A stretch of 64,000 nucleotides of DNA from Metallyticus violacea (taxonomy: Eukaryota; Arthropoda; Insecta; Mantodea; Metallyticidae): assembly GCA_030762175.1 (NCBI GenBank), contig CM060833.1, forward strand, positions 72,207,501 through 72,271,500, read 5' to 3'. Below are positions 1 to 10,878 of the stretch, piece by piece; position 1 is the first letter of the stretch, and each line of letters starts with the position of its first letter. The position numbers were made by a program, and so were the translations under genes. Below the pieces are notes generated by a model. It was not told the DNA's origin and did not search any database. It saw only the letters and a list, made by a program, of their open reading frames with translations.

Positions 1-1040
1 AAGAAGGTAAATTCTTATCAGTTAGCTATCAATAAAATGACTTGAAAGCACCTTAATTTTCGAAAAATATAAAAAGTCAGAAGGAGCTACATCGGTGTGT
101 ATGTGAAAAGTTCCAGTTTTCTCGATTTTCCTCTCAAAGACAATTTCTAAGTCATGATTGCCCATGTGAGTGAGTATATTTTTGTGTAATTACAGCAGAA
201 ACTTAATATGTTATTCGTGTCCTCTATTTCTTGAAATCATTCCAATAGGCAGCGGTAGATGATTTAGGTATTAATCTCAGGATCTAGTTTCATTACCAAT
301 TAGAAGTTATCTCAAGAAAGAGTATCGCCATTGTCACTGAGATACACTCTAGGTGAAGTCACATCCAGAAAACGGCACTTCACCTACGTGCTATTATCAG
401 TTTCTCTTTCCTTCCTTCTTTAATGTTGGTACAACAGCCTCATTGCACAGCGAAGTATTGCAACATCATCCGTAGAGGGCAGTAACGCATGAGAACGTCA
501 TCTCTATATCAGATAGCCCCTCAATTGGATTCTATTCCACATCTCCCTAACTAAGCAAATATCACGGATCGAACCTAAGGCCTATAAGACAGCAGCCAAC
601 AACACTGATGGTTCAATATGTAATTTATGTATGGGAATTATTTAAGGGTTCTAAGTTGCTGACTTTCCTTCATGTAATGCGAAGGAATTAACGAAAAGTC
701 CGAGCAAATAGTTTGCCCTTTATTTCATTCTTAATATAATTTCATTCAATAACTTGTAACAGCTTTATTCGCCGCTCGGTTAAGTTTGTGTTCGTTCTTG
801 CTCCGCTAGAAACCTTGCCTTCCTCTCTAAATTTAGAAAAGTTCCTTCCTTCTCATGCCGATAGGTAAGGCCATGCTTTTCCACTCCTTTTCTTTATCGC
901 GATACTTGCCAGTACTTAGCAGTCGGTACTCATCTTTGGTATAAGCTATTGTGTTTGGACTCCTGGCGTGTCCTTGATCGAGGTTATTGTCTTGCTGGGT
1001 AAGAACTCATTAATATTCCATAAAATTGTTATATTATATA
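1..1040. other. intergenic, no gene seen
   Basis: AT-rich sequence without a recognisable coding segment on either strand. The only structured item is a weak tRNA-like stretch near 560-625. Confidence 0.5.
560..625 (-). repeat. tRNA-like (SINE head?) fragment
   Basis: On the minus strand a pol III B-box-like GGTTCGATCC (566-575) lies downstream of a loosely A-box-like stretch. No convincing cloverleaf forms. It is probably a relic of a tRNA-derived SINE; a chance match is possible. Confidence 0.22.
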
Positions 1041-1042
1041 AT

Positions 1043-1148
1043 GTAACAAATTAACAGTAATTATAATAGTACAAACGGATAAAACACTAAGAAAAAATCA
1101 CACTTAGATCGCTATATTTCGGACTCATGGAGTTCTTCTATGGCCTTC
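1043..1148 (-). mobile_element. diverged Penelope-like element 3' end (copy C)
   Basis: Aligns by eye with the minus-strand arm of the palindrome at 13.97-14.07 kb: shared blocks are ATAAAACAC, TCACACTT, GCTATATTTCG, GAGTTCTT and ATGGCC in the same order. It is clearly more diverged than the other copies. A run TATATATATA follows at about 1155-1165. No coding part remains. Confidence 0.55.
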
Positions 1149-1403
1149 TATTACTATATATATATAGTAGTTATTAAACTCTATTAGGATATTAAATATC
1201 ATACTTAATACTTTAATTTATCTATTTAAAATCAACCATCCATAGCCTATGTACTCCATTTCTTACCCAATTCCTTCCATTAAATCTCTTATCCACATAC
1301 AGCTGTTTCATAAATAGCATGAGCAAATAGAAAATGTGGATAAAGCATACTATCGGAATTGATTTATTTGCACTGTAAAAATGTACCTGAGTCTAGGTTT
1401 GTC

Positions 1404-1697
1404 GGTCCTGGTGGTGTAGTGGGAACCATAACCCTTCATAACCCAAGATCATGGGTTCGAACCCGGCCAGGATCGATGGATTTTTTCGGGCGTAAAATTC
1501 TAAGTATGGCTTTCTTCGGAAGAGAAGTAAAGCCGTGGGTCCCGTGTCGTACATTTACTGCATGAAAAAGAACCTCAAGCTCGAAAGAAGAGACCTCTGA
1601 GCAAAATTTGTCGGCCGTTTCACGCCCTGAACTGAATGGGACGCTAATGACATGTGATGTTAAAGAGCGCCCATAACTAAATCAAATAAAAATAAAA
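1404..1697 (+). mobile_element. SINE family 1 (tRNA-derived), full-length copy
   Basis: Starts with a tRNA-like head in which GGTCCTG can pair with a near-complementary CAGGATC (about 1465), contains the B box GGTTCGAACCC (1456-1466), and continues with the family body (block CGGGCGTAAAA, block GAAGTAAAGCCGTGGG, block AAGAACCTCAAG, block GATGTTAAAGAGCG) and an A/T-rich tail ATAACTAAATCAAATAAAA. Body has a few substitutions relative to the 44 kb copy. Non-coding; propagated by a partner LINE. Confidence 0.85.
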
Positions 1698-1953
1698 GTC
1701 TAGGGTTAGAAGTTTGATAATTTAATTTTGATTTTGGTCACATAAAGTAGGACAAATTACCTAAGGCTATGACTACAAGAAATATTTATGACATTTTTAA
1801 ACAAAAATAACCGCAACTGGGTCTAATATACTGCGCGCATATTTCTCTACTTCAAACCCAAGAAGACTACAGAAAGATGTTCTTCTTCATAAAACTATGA
1901 TCCATAATTGTGACTAGAGGCTGATTTAATATTCTTCTCCATTTTCCCACAAC

Positions 1954-2584
1954 TCAAAACACAAACTTTTGGTACTCATGTTTGTGAATGTTTTCAATGA
2001 AACAGTTTTTTTTTCTTTCTAATATTATGGACTTCACACTCTTTAGTAAGTCAAAACTAAAGTGGATAGGAAAATGATAGTTAAGAATTTTACTATGCCT
2101 GAAGTTAGCATATATAAACCAGATCTTGCAAAGTGTTGGTTGTTGAATAAACGTACAATCTATCGTCTTTAAACATGTCGACACAAGGGAATCTGTCCAG
2201 CACAGGAGCAAAGCTGTCTGGTTTTTTAGAATGTGTACCAACAAAGATAAGGGTGTCATTGAGCATCTATGTTTTGTTTTGTTACATAATATAAAACTGT
2301 GGTATTCAAGGTTTCTGACCAAGTTAACATTGTACTGAGATTTAGGAAATATCAGAGCCTCATTTAAGTATGTCTGCACGGAGGGATTATTAAAAAATCC
2401 ATGAAAGATCCATATTTTTGGTTTTTACATTACAGGCTTCAGGAAAGGTAAATCTATTATGTTCCCAAAGAGTTGATTTGTTGCTATTATAGTCCACAAT
2501 CCAAAGCGGTAAGTATGCTCGGCCAACTTTTCTGACTTTAAGAAGACCTTTGACTTTATTGATCATAATTTTATTAAATTTCAA
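1954..2584 (-). pseudogene. unrecognised frameshifted coding fragment
   Basis: Three overlapping minus-strand reading segments join into what looks like one protein read in different frames. The first segment (2584-2390) contains GRAYLPLWIVDYNSNKSTLW and PEACNVKTKNMDLSWIF; the frame slips in a T6 run near 2395 and continues as NNPSVQTYLNEALIFP to about 2270; another slip leads to NDTLIFVGTHSKKPDSFAP, LDRFPCVDMFKDDRLYVYS and NTLQDLVYI (about 2255-2110). The residues read as ordinary globular, cysteine-containing protein (NKTKHRC, RFPCVD), unlike a transposase. I do not recognise the family. Both breaks make it a pseudogene unless they are sequencing errors in homopolymers. A chance arrangement of frames is possible. 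Confidence 0.4.
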
Positions 2585-2599
2585 TATTAAGCATTTAAT

Positions 2600-4690
2600 G
2601 CAAATCGAAAAATATTTTTAAGCAATGCTCATTCAGTAATAAGCAAAATAGTTTATATTATAATACGACTTTAGTTAATTTCGATATTCCCCAGAGTCCT
2701 TTCTTGAGTTTTTTAATTGCAGTATGATCTTCCAAACAAAATTTTGACTAATTATCTCACGCATTTATGGTCATTATAGGTAAAAAAAATGTCTATTCCA
2801 TATAAAATTAAATGAGAATGTATAAAATATATCTGATTCATTTAGTGAAAATTGTCTTCTCTTAAGTGCTGCAAAATATTTTGTTACCTTCATCTTAAGA
2901 TTATAGGCAGAGTTAGAAAAATAGTAAAAAATTTAAATTTCTTAAATATGACCACCAGTTGGCTTGGATTGACAAATTAATTAAATACTTAGATATCAAA
3001 CTATTAAATGCAATACATAAAATTATAAGTGTTATAAATGATAAAAATGTGTTTTTTACACTTTTGTGTTCCAATTTTTATTCGCCGTAAAAAATACTTC
3101 AAGATATTTAAGATTCTAGAGGCTTGCAATTTTTATTCAGCTGTGGCAGTAACAGTAGTAAGATGTGCACACCCCATTTATACTGTCCTGCATTCGACTA
3201 GAAATTGATACTATAATTTTCGATATGTTAGTGAATTCCTTCCGTAACATGGCAAGATGTCTTGATGCTAAAGACAACAAATTTCAACACTTTCCCTGAG
3301 ATCATCAGGTTTCTCATACACTAAGGCATGTCTGTGTCAAATTTTGCTGAATTACGCTTATTAGTTTGAAAGTCATAAGGGAAAATCGGCGGCCGAAAGC
3401 AAGTGAAATACCCCGCCGGCATAAAAGTAAAATAATAACAGCCGATTTTTCATCAGCCTTCATGTGCGTTTCTGATTTTTTTTAAACTAATTGTATGCTT
3501 TTTTCTATGTGCTTATAAAACTTTTTTAACTTAACTGTTTTCGAGTTACGCGATTAGTGTTCGTACACATCACCACATTATCCTCTGAGATTTGATAAAT
3601 CGAAAAAGTTCTTAGCCACTTTACACTACAGATCTGCTTAATCTCACTTTGTCATTTGGCAACAAACCTTTTCACAGGAACATCTTCATACTCCCGGATT
3701 TCGATTTTATTTAGCGTTTAAAAAGCATTTCTGAAGATCTTATTGGAAAATGTTTAAAGGGCCAGAGGAAGTATGATTCAAATTTTGCAGAGTTTCTGCC
3801 AGTAGACAGAAATTCAATAATAAATATTTCATACTAATCGCTTTAAACTTCTAAATGAATAATAAATAACTGCTGCACACCACTACAGAGATGTTGACAT
3901 TGTTCGTGTTTAGTGAATGGCATGGACATTGTATTAATTATATAACAATGTGGCCTACCGGAAATCGAACAAGATTTACTGCAACCAAAACCGGTATTAA
4001 ATGTGTGCTGTTCATAATATAACGTATTGTTACTTTTACTTCCCTCCGCTCTGACAACCTCCGTGTTGGCGTATAACCTAACAAAGTGGGCGCAACAGGT
4101 ACCGTGCTGTACAGTGATATGTAGAGCTGTTTGGTGAAATGTAGCAGGCGCCGTAGTTATTATGCAACTTCTCTGACATCTCAGTATGGCACATAGCCGC
4201 AGGTTTTGGCGAACAAGGTTTCAAGCTTTGTTTATGATTATGGTTACGTTTGACTGGTAATAACCAGGATAATAATCCTAACGTGTAAATGATTTTATAT
4301 GTGATGCATGAACTATACATAAACTATATTAATCGTATATAATTAACAAAAGTGCGTGTCACTTAATTAAACAATAAACGACAATAATGCATATATAATT
4401 TATTTTTGGAAAAGAAAACCTGTATCCGTGTTAAAGTGATGCGAGATCAAAATTAAATGATGGCCAACTTTTTATATTCAGTTTCTTCAACTTGCCATCC
4501 ACCATAAAAATATAATATACAACGCCTTAAAATTTACACGTAAACAGACAACTATACTTTGTCGTTACTAAAAGTGTACTCTAATGCATTTAATTTCATA
4601 TTAAATTACTGCTTACTATGACAGTAATAACTGCTTACTATTTTCTTTACTGATGATGCTATTTTCATCTTATTGACGATTTTGGTAATA
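2600..4690. other. intergenic, no gene seen
   Basis: AT-rich, no recognisable domain on either strand, no clear repeat family shared with the rest of the window. Confidence 0.5.
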
Positions 4691-4700
4691 TTAATGTCTT

Positions 4701-4726
4701 AATGGAGGATAGAGATATCCTCCATT
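4701..4726. repeat. 11-bp-arm inverted repeat beside TA tract
   Basis: Perfect arms AATGGAGGATA (4701-4711) and TATCCTCCATT (4716-4726) around the 4-nt loop GAGA. It sits 13 bp before the TA tract that precedes the Penelope-like element. Function unknown. Confidence 0.6.
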
Positions 4727-4735
4727 TCTACTATT

Positions 4736-4739
<4 letters not shown>

Positions 4740-4786
<47 letters not shown>
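4740..4786. repeat. (TA)n microsatellite
   Basis: About 23 uninterrupted TA units. The coding homology of the Penelope-like element begins directly after it (open frame from 4789), so this marks the 5' truncation point or insertion target. Confidence 0.95.
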
Positions 4787-4788
<2 letters not shown>

Positions 4789-4789
<1 letters not shown>

Positions 4790-5616
4790 AATGTCACGAT
4801 ACTTTGTTAATGTATCCATCTTTAAATGATTTTTCTAAAATTGTACCCCGCCTTACTTTCAGAACACCTCCTAACCTTAAAAGTATATTTCGCCGTAACC
4901 TATCCTCTCCGAATTTACCACGTCCCTTTGCTGGCTCGTATCCTTGCCAACGTCCTAAATGCAAAACCTGTGCACTAATTATGCCGTGCAATTCATTCCA
5001 CAGCCCTAATTTATCCAAGGAATTCAACATTTCTTCATTTGCTACCTGTTCTTCCAAGAATGTCGTATATATGTTATCTTGTAAGCTTTGTAAAGCATTT
5101 TATATTGGTTTAACTTCTACTGTTGTTTCGCTACGCATGAACAATCATAGACGTTCTGTTAAAACCAAGTCTCCCTTGCCTGTTGCCCAACATGCCTTAT
5201 CTCACTGTAAGGATTTTGATGATGCTTTTAGTCTAACTCTTATTGATGCTTTACCTACACAATGCTGTGAAAGTTTACTCAGAGATAGAGAAATGGCAGC
5301 TATATTTTTACATAAAGCGCGTATACCACCTGGTTTAAATCTTACATATTAGTTGTTTTCTTCCCACACTCTCATATCTAGTTTCATCTGTTTCCATGCA
5401 TAACGTTACCTTCGATACTCAATATTTACTTTTATCACCTTCACTTGTCTAGCTTCTTGCCATTGAAGAACTCGCAGTAGTTCGAAATATAGCAGTTTCT
5501 AGTGTGACTCTTTCTCTGTGTTTTATCTTTATCTACTTTTATTTTAGTGTTAATTTGTTACATTGTTAATAGTGTTTCTTTATTTTTATGTTTCATTAAT
5601 ATTATATATATATATA
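4789..5616 (+). mobile_element. Penelope-like element, 5'-truncated (copy A)
   Basis: A 5'-truncated Penelope-like retroelement: C-terminal endonuclease frame (to 5352), a 3' non-coding region, and the 3' module (5459-5616) that recurs in copies B and C. The reverse transcriptase expected upstream is missing. Both ends touch TA-rich runs (4740-4786 and 5603-5616). Penelope elements couple a telomerase-like reverse transcriptase to a GIY-YIG nuclease; only the latter survives here, so the copy is not autonomous. Confidence 0.7.
4804..5352 (+). CDS. GIY-YIG endonuclease domain of Penelope-like element
   Basis: 182-codon frame ending in TAA-type stop at 5352; it is open from 4789, TTG stands at 4804 and the first ATG is 4810, so the true N-terminus lies in the lost reverse transcriptase. 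Order of motifs: a linker with FRTPPNLKSIFRRNL (residues about 19-33), a zinc-finger-like cluster CQRPKCKTC (about 49-57), then the nuclease core VVYMLSCKLCKAFYIG (about 87-102; the VVY...YIG pair is the GIY-YIG signature), SLRMNNHR (about 108-116) carrying the catalytic Arg, and ESLLRDREMAAIF with the catalytic Glu (about 155-168), closing with PPGLNL. In the family this nuclease nicks target DNA for primed reverse transcription. All key residues appear present, so the domain could be active if expressed, but without the polymerase it is a remnant. Could alternatively belong to another GIY-YIG-bearing retroelement lineage. Confidence 0.75.
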   Translation: MLMYPSLNDFSKIVPRLTFRTPPNLKSIFRRNLSSPNLPRPFAGSYPCQRPKCKTCALIMPCNSFHSPNLSKEFNISSFATCSSKNVVYMLSCKLCKAFYIGLTSTVVSLRMNNHRRSVKTKSPLPVAQHALSHCKDFDDAFSLTLIDALPTQCCESLLRDREMAAIFLHKARIPPGLNLTY

Positions 5617-5666
5617 TGTTTTATGGCTTATCAACATTATATATAATATTGATAAGCCATAAAACA
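5617..5666. repeat. 50-bp palindrome, 25-bp arms
   Basis: Arms 5617-5641 and 5642-5666 match at 24 of 25 positions with no spacer (key block GGCTTATCAA / TTGATAAGCC, centre TATATA). It lies exactly where the Penelope 3' end stops, so it may be a target-site structure or a small inverted duplication made on insertion. Confidence 0.85.
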
Positions 5667-6098
5667 TTTTGTTTTGTTTAAATAATACAACTGATAACAG
5701 TGTACTAAGGTCATTGGGTATTAAATTAGATACTGAATTGCATTAGGGACCACATATTGACTCATTGTGTGTAAAACTTTTCCCTACTGCGTAATTTAAG
5801 TAATCTTATCCCCAGTCTTTTGTGAAAATAATTATTACGCTTTCTTTAATAACATTTTATTTATGGGATTAGATTGTGGGATAATGGCAATGGAATATAG
5901 AAAGTTTTGTGTGTTCAAAAGAAGGTATATTCACTGGTGATAACTGTAATGAACATTGTCCTCCTTTAATAAGTAAATAAATTTTAACAGTTGTGAAATT
6001 GTATATTTATATATATTGTGAATTATATATAATGTTAATTACACATACATATATTGTTAATTTCATATATTGTTAAATGTATATTAAAAAGAGCTAGC
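5667..6098. other. intergenic, no gene seen
   Basis: AT-rich with short TATATT-type repeats near 6000-6080; nothing coding recognised. Confidence 0.5.
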
Positions 6099-6545
6099 AA
6101 TAGTAGTAGTAGTAATAGTAGTAGTAATAATAGTAGTATAGTAGTAGTAATAGTAGTAGTATAGTAGTAGTAATAGTAGTATTATAGTAGTAGTTGTAGT
6201 ATAGTAGTAGTAATAGTAGTAGTAGTAGTAGTAATAGTAGTAGTATAGTAGTAGTAATAGTAGTATTATAGTAGTAGTTGTTGTAGTATAGTAGTAGTAA
6301 TAGTAGTAGTAGTAGTAATAGTAGTAGTAGTAGTAGTAGTAGTAATAGTAGTATTAGTAGTGTAGTAGTAGGTAGTAGTAGTAGTAGTAGTAGTATAGTA
6401 GTAGTAATAGTAATAGTAGTAGTAGTTATAGTAGTAGGTAGTAGTCTAGTAGTAGTAGTAGTAATAGTAGTAGTAGTAGTTATAGTAGTAGTTGTAGTAG
6501 TAGTTATAGTAGTAGGTAGTAGTAGTGTAGTAGTAGTAGTAGTTA

Positions 6546-6582
<37 letters not shown>

Positions 6583-6679
6583 TATAGTAGTAGTAGTAGT
6601 TATAGTAGTTATAGTAGTGTAGTAGTAGTAGTAGTAGTAGTAGTTATAGTAGTAGGTAGTAGTAGTGTAGTAGTAGTTA

Positions 6680-6734
<55 letters not shown>

Positions 6735-6794
6735 TATAGTAGTAGGTAGTAGTAGTAGTAGTAGTAGTAGTTATAGTAGTAGTAGTAGTAGTTA

Positions 6795-6825
<31 letters not shown>

Positions 6826-6911
6826 TATAGTAGTAGTAGTAGTTATAGTAGTAGTAGTAGTAGTAGTTATAGTAGTAGTAGTAGTAGTTATAGTAGTAGT
6901 AGTAGTAGTAT
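6099..6911. repeat. 0.8-kb (AGT/TAG)n array with interruptions
   Basis: Roughly 270 trinucleotide units of AGT with scattered TAT, AAT, TTG and GGT variants, and higher-order recurrences such as GTAGTAGTTATAGTAGTAG. On the minus strand it reads (ACT)n and begins right at the LINE 3' end, suggesting it grew from the LINE tail repeat. Confidence 0.95.
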
Positions 6912-7530
6912 TAAGGGGGCTTAGAGAGAGTTTTCTGACTCCCGCACTTCAACCATAGGGTTTTTATTTCACCCCATGCGCTCTATAGTTGCTCGAGTTC
7001 TGTATTCTTTATGAGATCCAGAAACTTAATTCATATGAGGGGATCATCCGTATTTAGTAATGGTTGTGTACCGAGAAGTTGATATCTCTTTTTCTCCATA
7101 TCCTCACATTCTAGGAATATGTGCTTCGCAGTTTTGTGAAACAGACCGCAATGTCTACAGATGGGGTCTCCCTGAAAGAGTCCCATTTTCTGAAGATGCT
7201 TCCTGAAACGGTCATGTCCGGTAATTAATCCCATATTATTCTTAACTAGCTTCAGCAGTGTTTTAATGAGTATGGGATTAAATCCGATGACAACACTTTT
7301 TCCAACAGTTTGTACGGGATAATTACATCATCGTGTCTTGCGTTGCTCTCTAACCCATAACTGATTGCGGTTCTTGCCGCGGATTTGCTAATCCTGTAGG
7401 AAGATCCAAGTCCTATATAGGAGTTTGATGCTCCCTTCTTGCCAGATTAACTATTTCATTCCTTGCAACACCTCGATGGCCTGGCACCCGTTTCAACTCA
7501 ACAGAGTTGTGGTCTGCCAAACCATCAGTG
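6912..7530 (-). mobile_element. LINE 3' fragment: RNase H plus C-terminal zinc motif
   Basis: Minus-strand translation gives, in order, an RNase H end (VELKRVPGHRGVARNEI then VNLARREHQTP, about 7505-7410), a helical linker (SYGLESNARHDDVIIPYK), and the C-terminal element GLITGHDRFRKHLQKMGL followed by CRHCGLFHKTAKHIFLEC (7234-7100), the CCHC cluster that closes jockey/R1/I-type LINE ORF2 proteins. At least two frameshifts and a stop separate the parts, so it is dead. The 3' untranslated end (6912-7030) runs directly into the trinucleotide array. Everything upstream of RNase H is missing, the usual 5' truncation. Confidence 0.75.
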
Positions 7531-7539
7531 TTTGAAAAC

Positions 7540-9200
7540 AGTCCATACTACTTTTGAATAAAATTGGTGAGAATCAGGTGCTCAAACAGCAGCTTGGCTA
7601 TCCGAAAGGATCAGAATATGCTTACCGTGGTAGCTGTTCTCTATATCTTTTTGAGCACAGGCTAGAATTGCCAAGATCCTGCCTGAAACATGGTGTAGTA
7701 CTTCCCAAAAGTTATACTTTAAAAAAACTAAGTCTGTTTACCATTAGAGGTGATTTATATAAAAGGAATAGTCACGTAGGTAATACATTACAACTTGAAC
7801 TAGCAAAATCAAAATTCTGATATGAATTTCTTGCCCTTCCCTTCCAATTGAGGGCCGTTCGTCTATTTTTATGAAATTGAAAACTGTTATACATAAATTA
7901 TGAGTTGTTAAATCTGTTTATAGCTTTCAATTTTTGGTACTACCGTCTGTTATTAATGTATTTAAAATTTTATCCTTATTGAAGTACAGGGCTGTTTGAC
8001 GATATCTGTTGCGACAAATGACAAAAAGTAATGTTATTATTTTGATTTATTTCTTATAAATTGTATTTTATCAATTGATTTAACTTTATGAAAACAGTTA
8101 ATAATATTATATCTGTTCATCATTAATGTTCTCAAGGTAAGTAATATGTTGCAACAGAGGTATAAGCATTTATGTTTAAACGCTATTTTGAGGGAATTTA
8201 CATATAAGGCACGAAAATACATTAAAATGTTGCTCACTTTATATTTTGGCATGGATTTTTGCATCTTGACTTATAAGTAGGATGCATTTTCATTATATTA
8301 TATATCAAATAAAAATATAAATAATTCTATTTCATCTTCAAAGAGAATAACATTAAAATTCGTCAGTAAATGTTTTGTAAGCGAATATGTAAGCGAGTTT
8401 TGTCAACCCTCTTCACTTCTTAAAGTTTCTCACCGGAGTCACTCACGAGAGCTTTGCGCTTCAGAGGTTTGACGAATTCCCTGTATCTGAAAAAAAACAT
8501 GTAATTAAAGTTTCAACACTAATATAACAAAAATTGCGTGCCAACACTGATTATGAACAACCAGTAATATTTACCGTATCAAAAATGTTCAAAAGCTCAT
8601 ACACATTCGTTCTTTGGATAGAGAAAGACCTCCGGATAAAAGCAACACCAAGACAACAACATTTAGTCTATGTATGTACAGTATCACCGTTAGTATATCC
8701 GTTAAGGCTGTTTAAAAATAACACAAATTTATGTGAACTACAAATAATTTTCTGTTTATAATGAACTAATAACATAAATACAATAATAACAATATAAAGT
8801 TTTGAATATAATTAACAGAATTAAAAATCCTGCAAAATTATTAAAAATGGGATAAACAGAATATTTTTTCTGGGTTTGTATGAAAACCTCACACTCATAT
8901 GATGCATTAATGTTATTTCTAAATAATTTGTTTTAATTTTTCTAATTAATACAGTAAGATATTATAAAATGCATAGTAACACTCATTTTAACCTATATTT
9001 CCCGATTTCAGTAATAACATCCGTCCATCAGAAGCTGTAAACAAATGACTTTTTCATTTCCTACGTACATATAAAAACTGTGGTTAGACTAACTTTCAGG
9101 ATTAATATTTTTTAAAAATACTGATACAAAAGGATTTTATTTATAATTAAATATTCTATCGCCTATTCATCTGCTTTATTTGTTAATGTTTTTTCTCCAT
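7540..9200. other. intergenic, no gene seen
   Basis: A plus-strand frame at 7554-7820 (88 codons) abuts the LINE fragment but shows no motif I recognise. The rest is AT-rich. Confidence 0.4.
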
Positions 9201-9206
9201 AGGTAA

Positions 9207-9540
9207 TTAATAAACCTTTATCAATTTCTTACAATGCAAGTGGGTATAGTTAAGTTTCCATAGCCCTGATCTTGTGGTTTGAACTGAAATGTGTAGTTTC
9301 TCTGCACCTACAGTCACGTTCATCATCAACCCCTGCCTGGTCAGCTGCCAGCTCACCCGCCGGATACCCACCCGTCCACGTAATTGTATTCCACAGAGCA
9401 CATGCTGAAAACCCGAATCCGGTCCATCTCCGAAACGTCCAATACGAGAAGTTCCAAGTAACTCGAAATATAAACGGTTCGTTCGATATGTGACAGTATT
9501 CGGCTAAATAGGGTTTACTTAGCGCATGGGTGAGCATCGT
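9207..9540. other. GC-richer island with overlapping frames, unrecognised
   Basis: The base composition rises well above its surroundings between about 9290 and 9450. Frames are open on both strands (minus 9537-9250, 95 codons; plus 9272-9493, 73 codons). No domain recognised; it could be an exon of a host gene or an old repeat. Confidence 0.25.
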
Positions 9541-10236
9541 TGCCTTGAGATATGAAACTAGCAGCCTTTTAGCTAAGAGATAATAATCCAGAGTAAAAAA
9601 GTAGCATTTCGGATTTTAAAAATTGTAAAGTTATAATCTTCTAAACTAAAATTTCAAACGAATGTTTCTGAAACTACCAATATATCTGTCTAAGACTAAA
9701 GAACAACATGTATCCTGTTTGATAAGCTGGAACCATTTCAAGTTGTAGGATCAAAGTGGTGATACTAGTGTACGAATTAAAAAAATCTAAGCAAGAAGAG
9801 AGAACCCATCCGGCGTCGCTTTGTCCGCCACAATTTCCATTTAAAATCGTAAGACAAACGAACGGACTAAGCATTAAGCCATGCCTTAGTCAAAATGCCA
9901 CAGAAAGCCTGGAAAACCCAAAAAGAAATTCTCTGTATAAAACTCTGCAGCCTAATGTTCACGATTTTTTTTTTTTTTTTTAAATCGTTCAGTTCATGCA
10001 AGAAAGCCTTTCATTGACTTTTCTGCATTTTACAAAACTGCCATGTGTAAACAATGAGAATTTTAGAGTTTGCAGGCTGTCAAAGCACTTCTGCATATTG
10101 GGAGAAGTCTGTCAAGGCCTACAATGCATGTGCAGATAGCAGTTTGTAGTTAGTTGAAGGGAATCTTTGTCAGCGAGTAGTTGTGCACAGTGTGCTAATT
10201 ATGCGTAGTTAACTACTCCACTATATAGAATATATC

Positions 10237-10440
10237 ATGAAGAAGGGTGTTTATGTACAATACACACCTGAACATGGATTCTTGCAGATACATAATAAGG
10301 GATTCGAATCATGTTCCAGGTAGAGGACTATTCGCGAACTTGTTAAAAATTTACGAGAGACGGGATCTCTCAATGACAAGAAACGTGTTCCAAACCATGT
10401 TCTTATGTAAGGAAAGTTACTCGTAGATGACATGCAGGGG
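10237..10440 (+). pseudogene. DUF4817-type transposase N-terminal fragment
   Basis: One reading frame from ATG 10237 with a single stop gives RTIRELVKNLRETGSLNDKK (about 10320-10384), the helix-turn-helix segment typical of Tc1/mariner-superfamily transposases that carry the DUF4817 domain, followed by a degenerate linker. Only about 65 codons survive; the catalytic domain is absent. Confidence 0.6.
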
Positions 10441-10455
10441 TTTCCTACAAAATAC

Positions 10456-10471
10456 CGGCAATATATTGCCG
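10456..10471. repeat. 16-bp perfect palindrome
   Basis: CGGCAATATATTGCCG is its own reverse complement. It lies just after the transposase fragment. No function inferred. Confidence 0.7.
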
Positions 10472-10878
10472 CTTAAATGATCATATTCCCCATTAGTGCT
10501 TAATATCAGTTTTACAGAATGTATAATTTTTTGCTTTCAGTGAAAATGAAATAAAATGCGACGACTCTTTCCTTTTCCGGTTACAACACGGTACTTCCCC
10601 AGTAGGAAATCGTTATTCAAATAACTTCCTGCTGAATATTCCTGGTCGCGTTAAATATTTACACCACCTTTGAGAGAAACAAAATTAGAAGATAAGATAT
10701 TAGAAGAACTTATTTTTATGTTGCTTTATTTCTAGCTTAGATTTAAGTACTGTTGTTCTGAACATCTGTCATTTATAAATTTCATTCTTGCATTTAAAAA
10801 CTGTTGTAATCATTTATTTACAATCCACTGATTGTTTAAAGTTTCCATTAACTTAAAAAAAAAATAAAATAAAAAGTC

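Noticed and set aside
5459..5510. Hammerhead ribozyme in the Penelope 3' module
   Set aside because: Penelope-like elements are known to carry hammerheads and the segment TTGAAGA...CGAAA looks similar, but the core CUGANGA has U instead of the essential C and no convincing stem III could be drawn. Kept only as a conserved hairpin.
6099..6911. CRISPR-like or satellite array
   Set aside because: Units are trinucleotides with no spacers; it is an expanded microsatellite.
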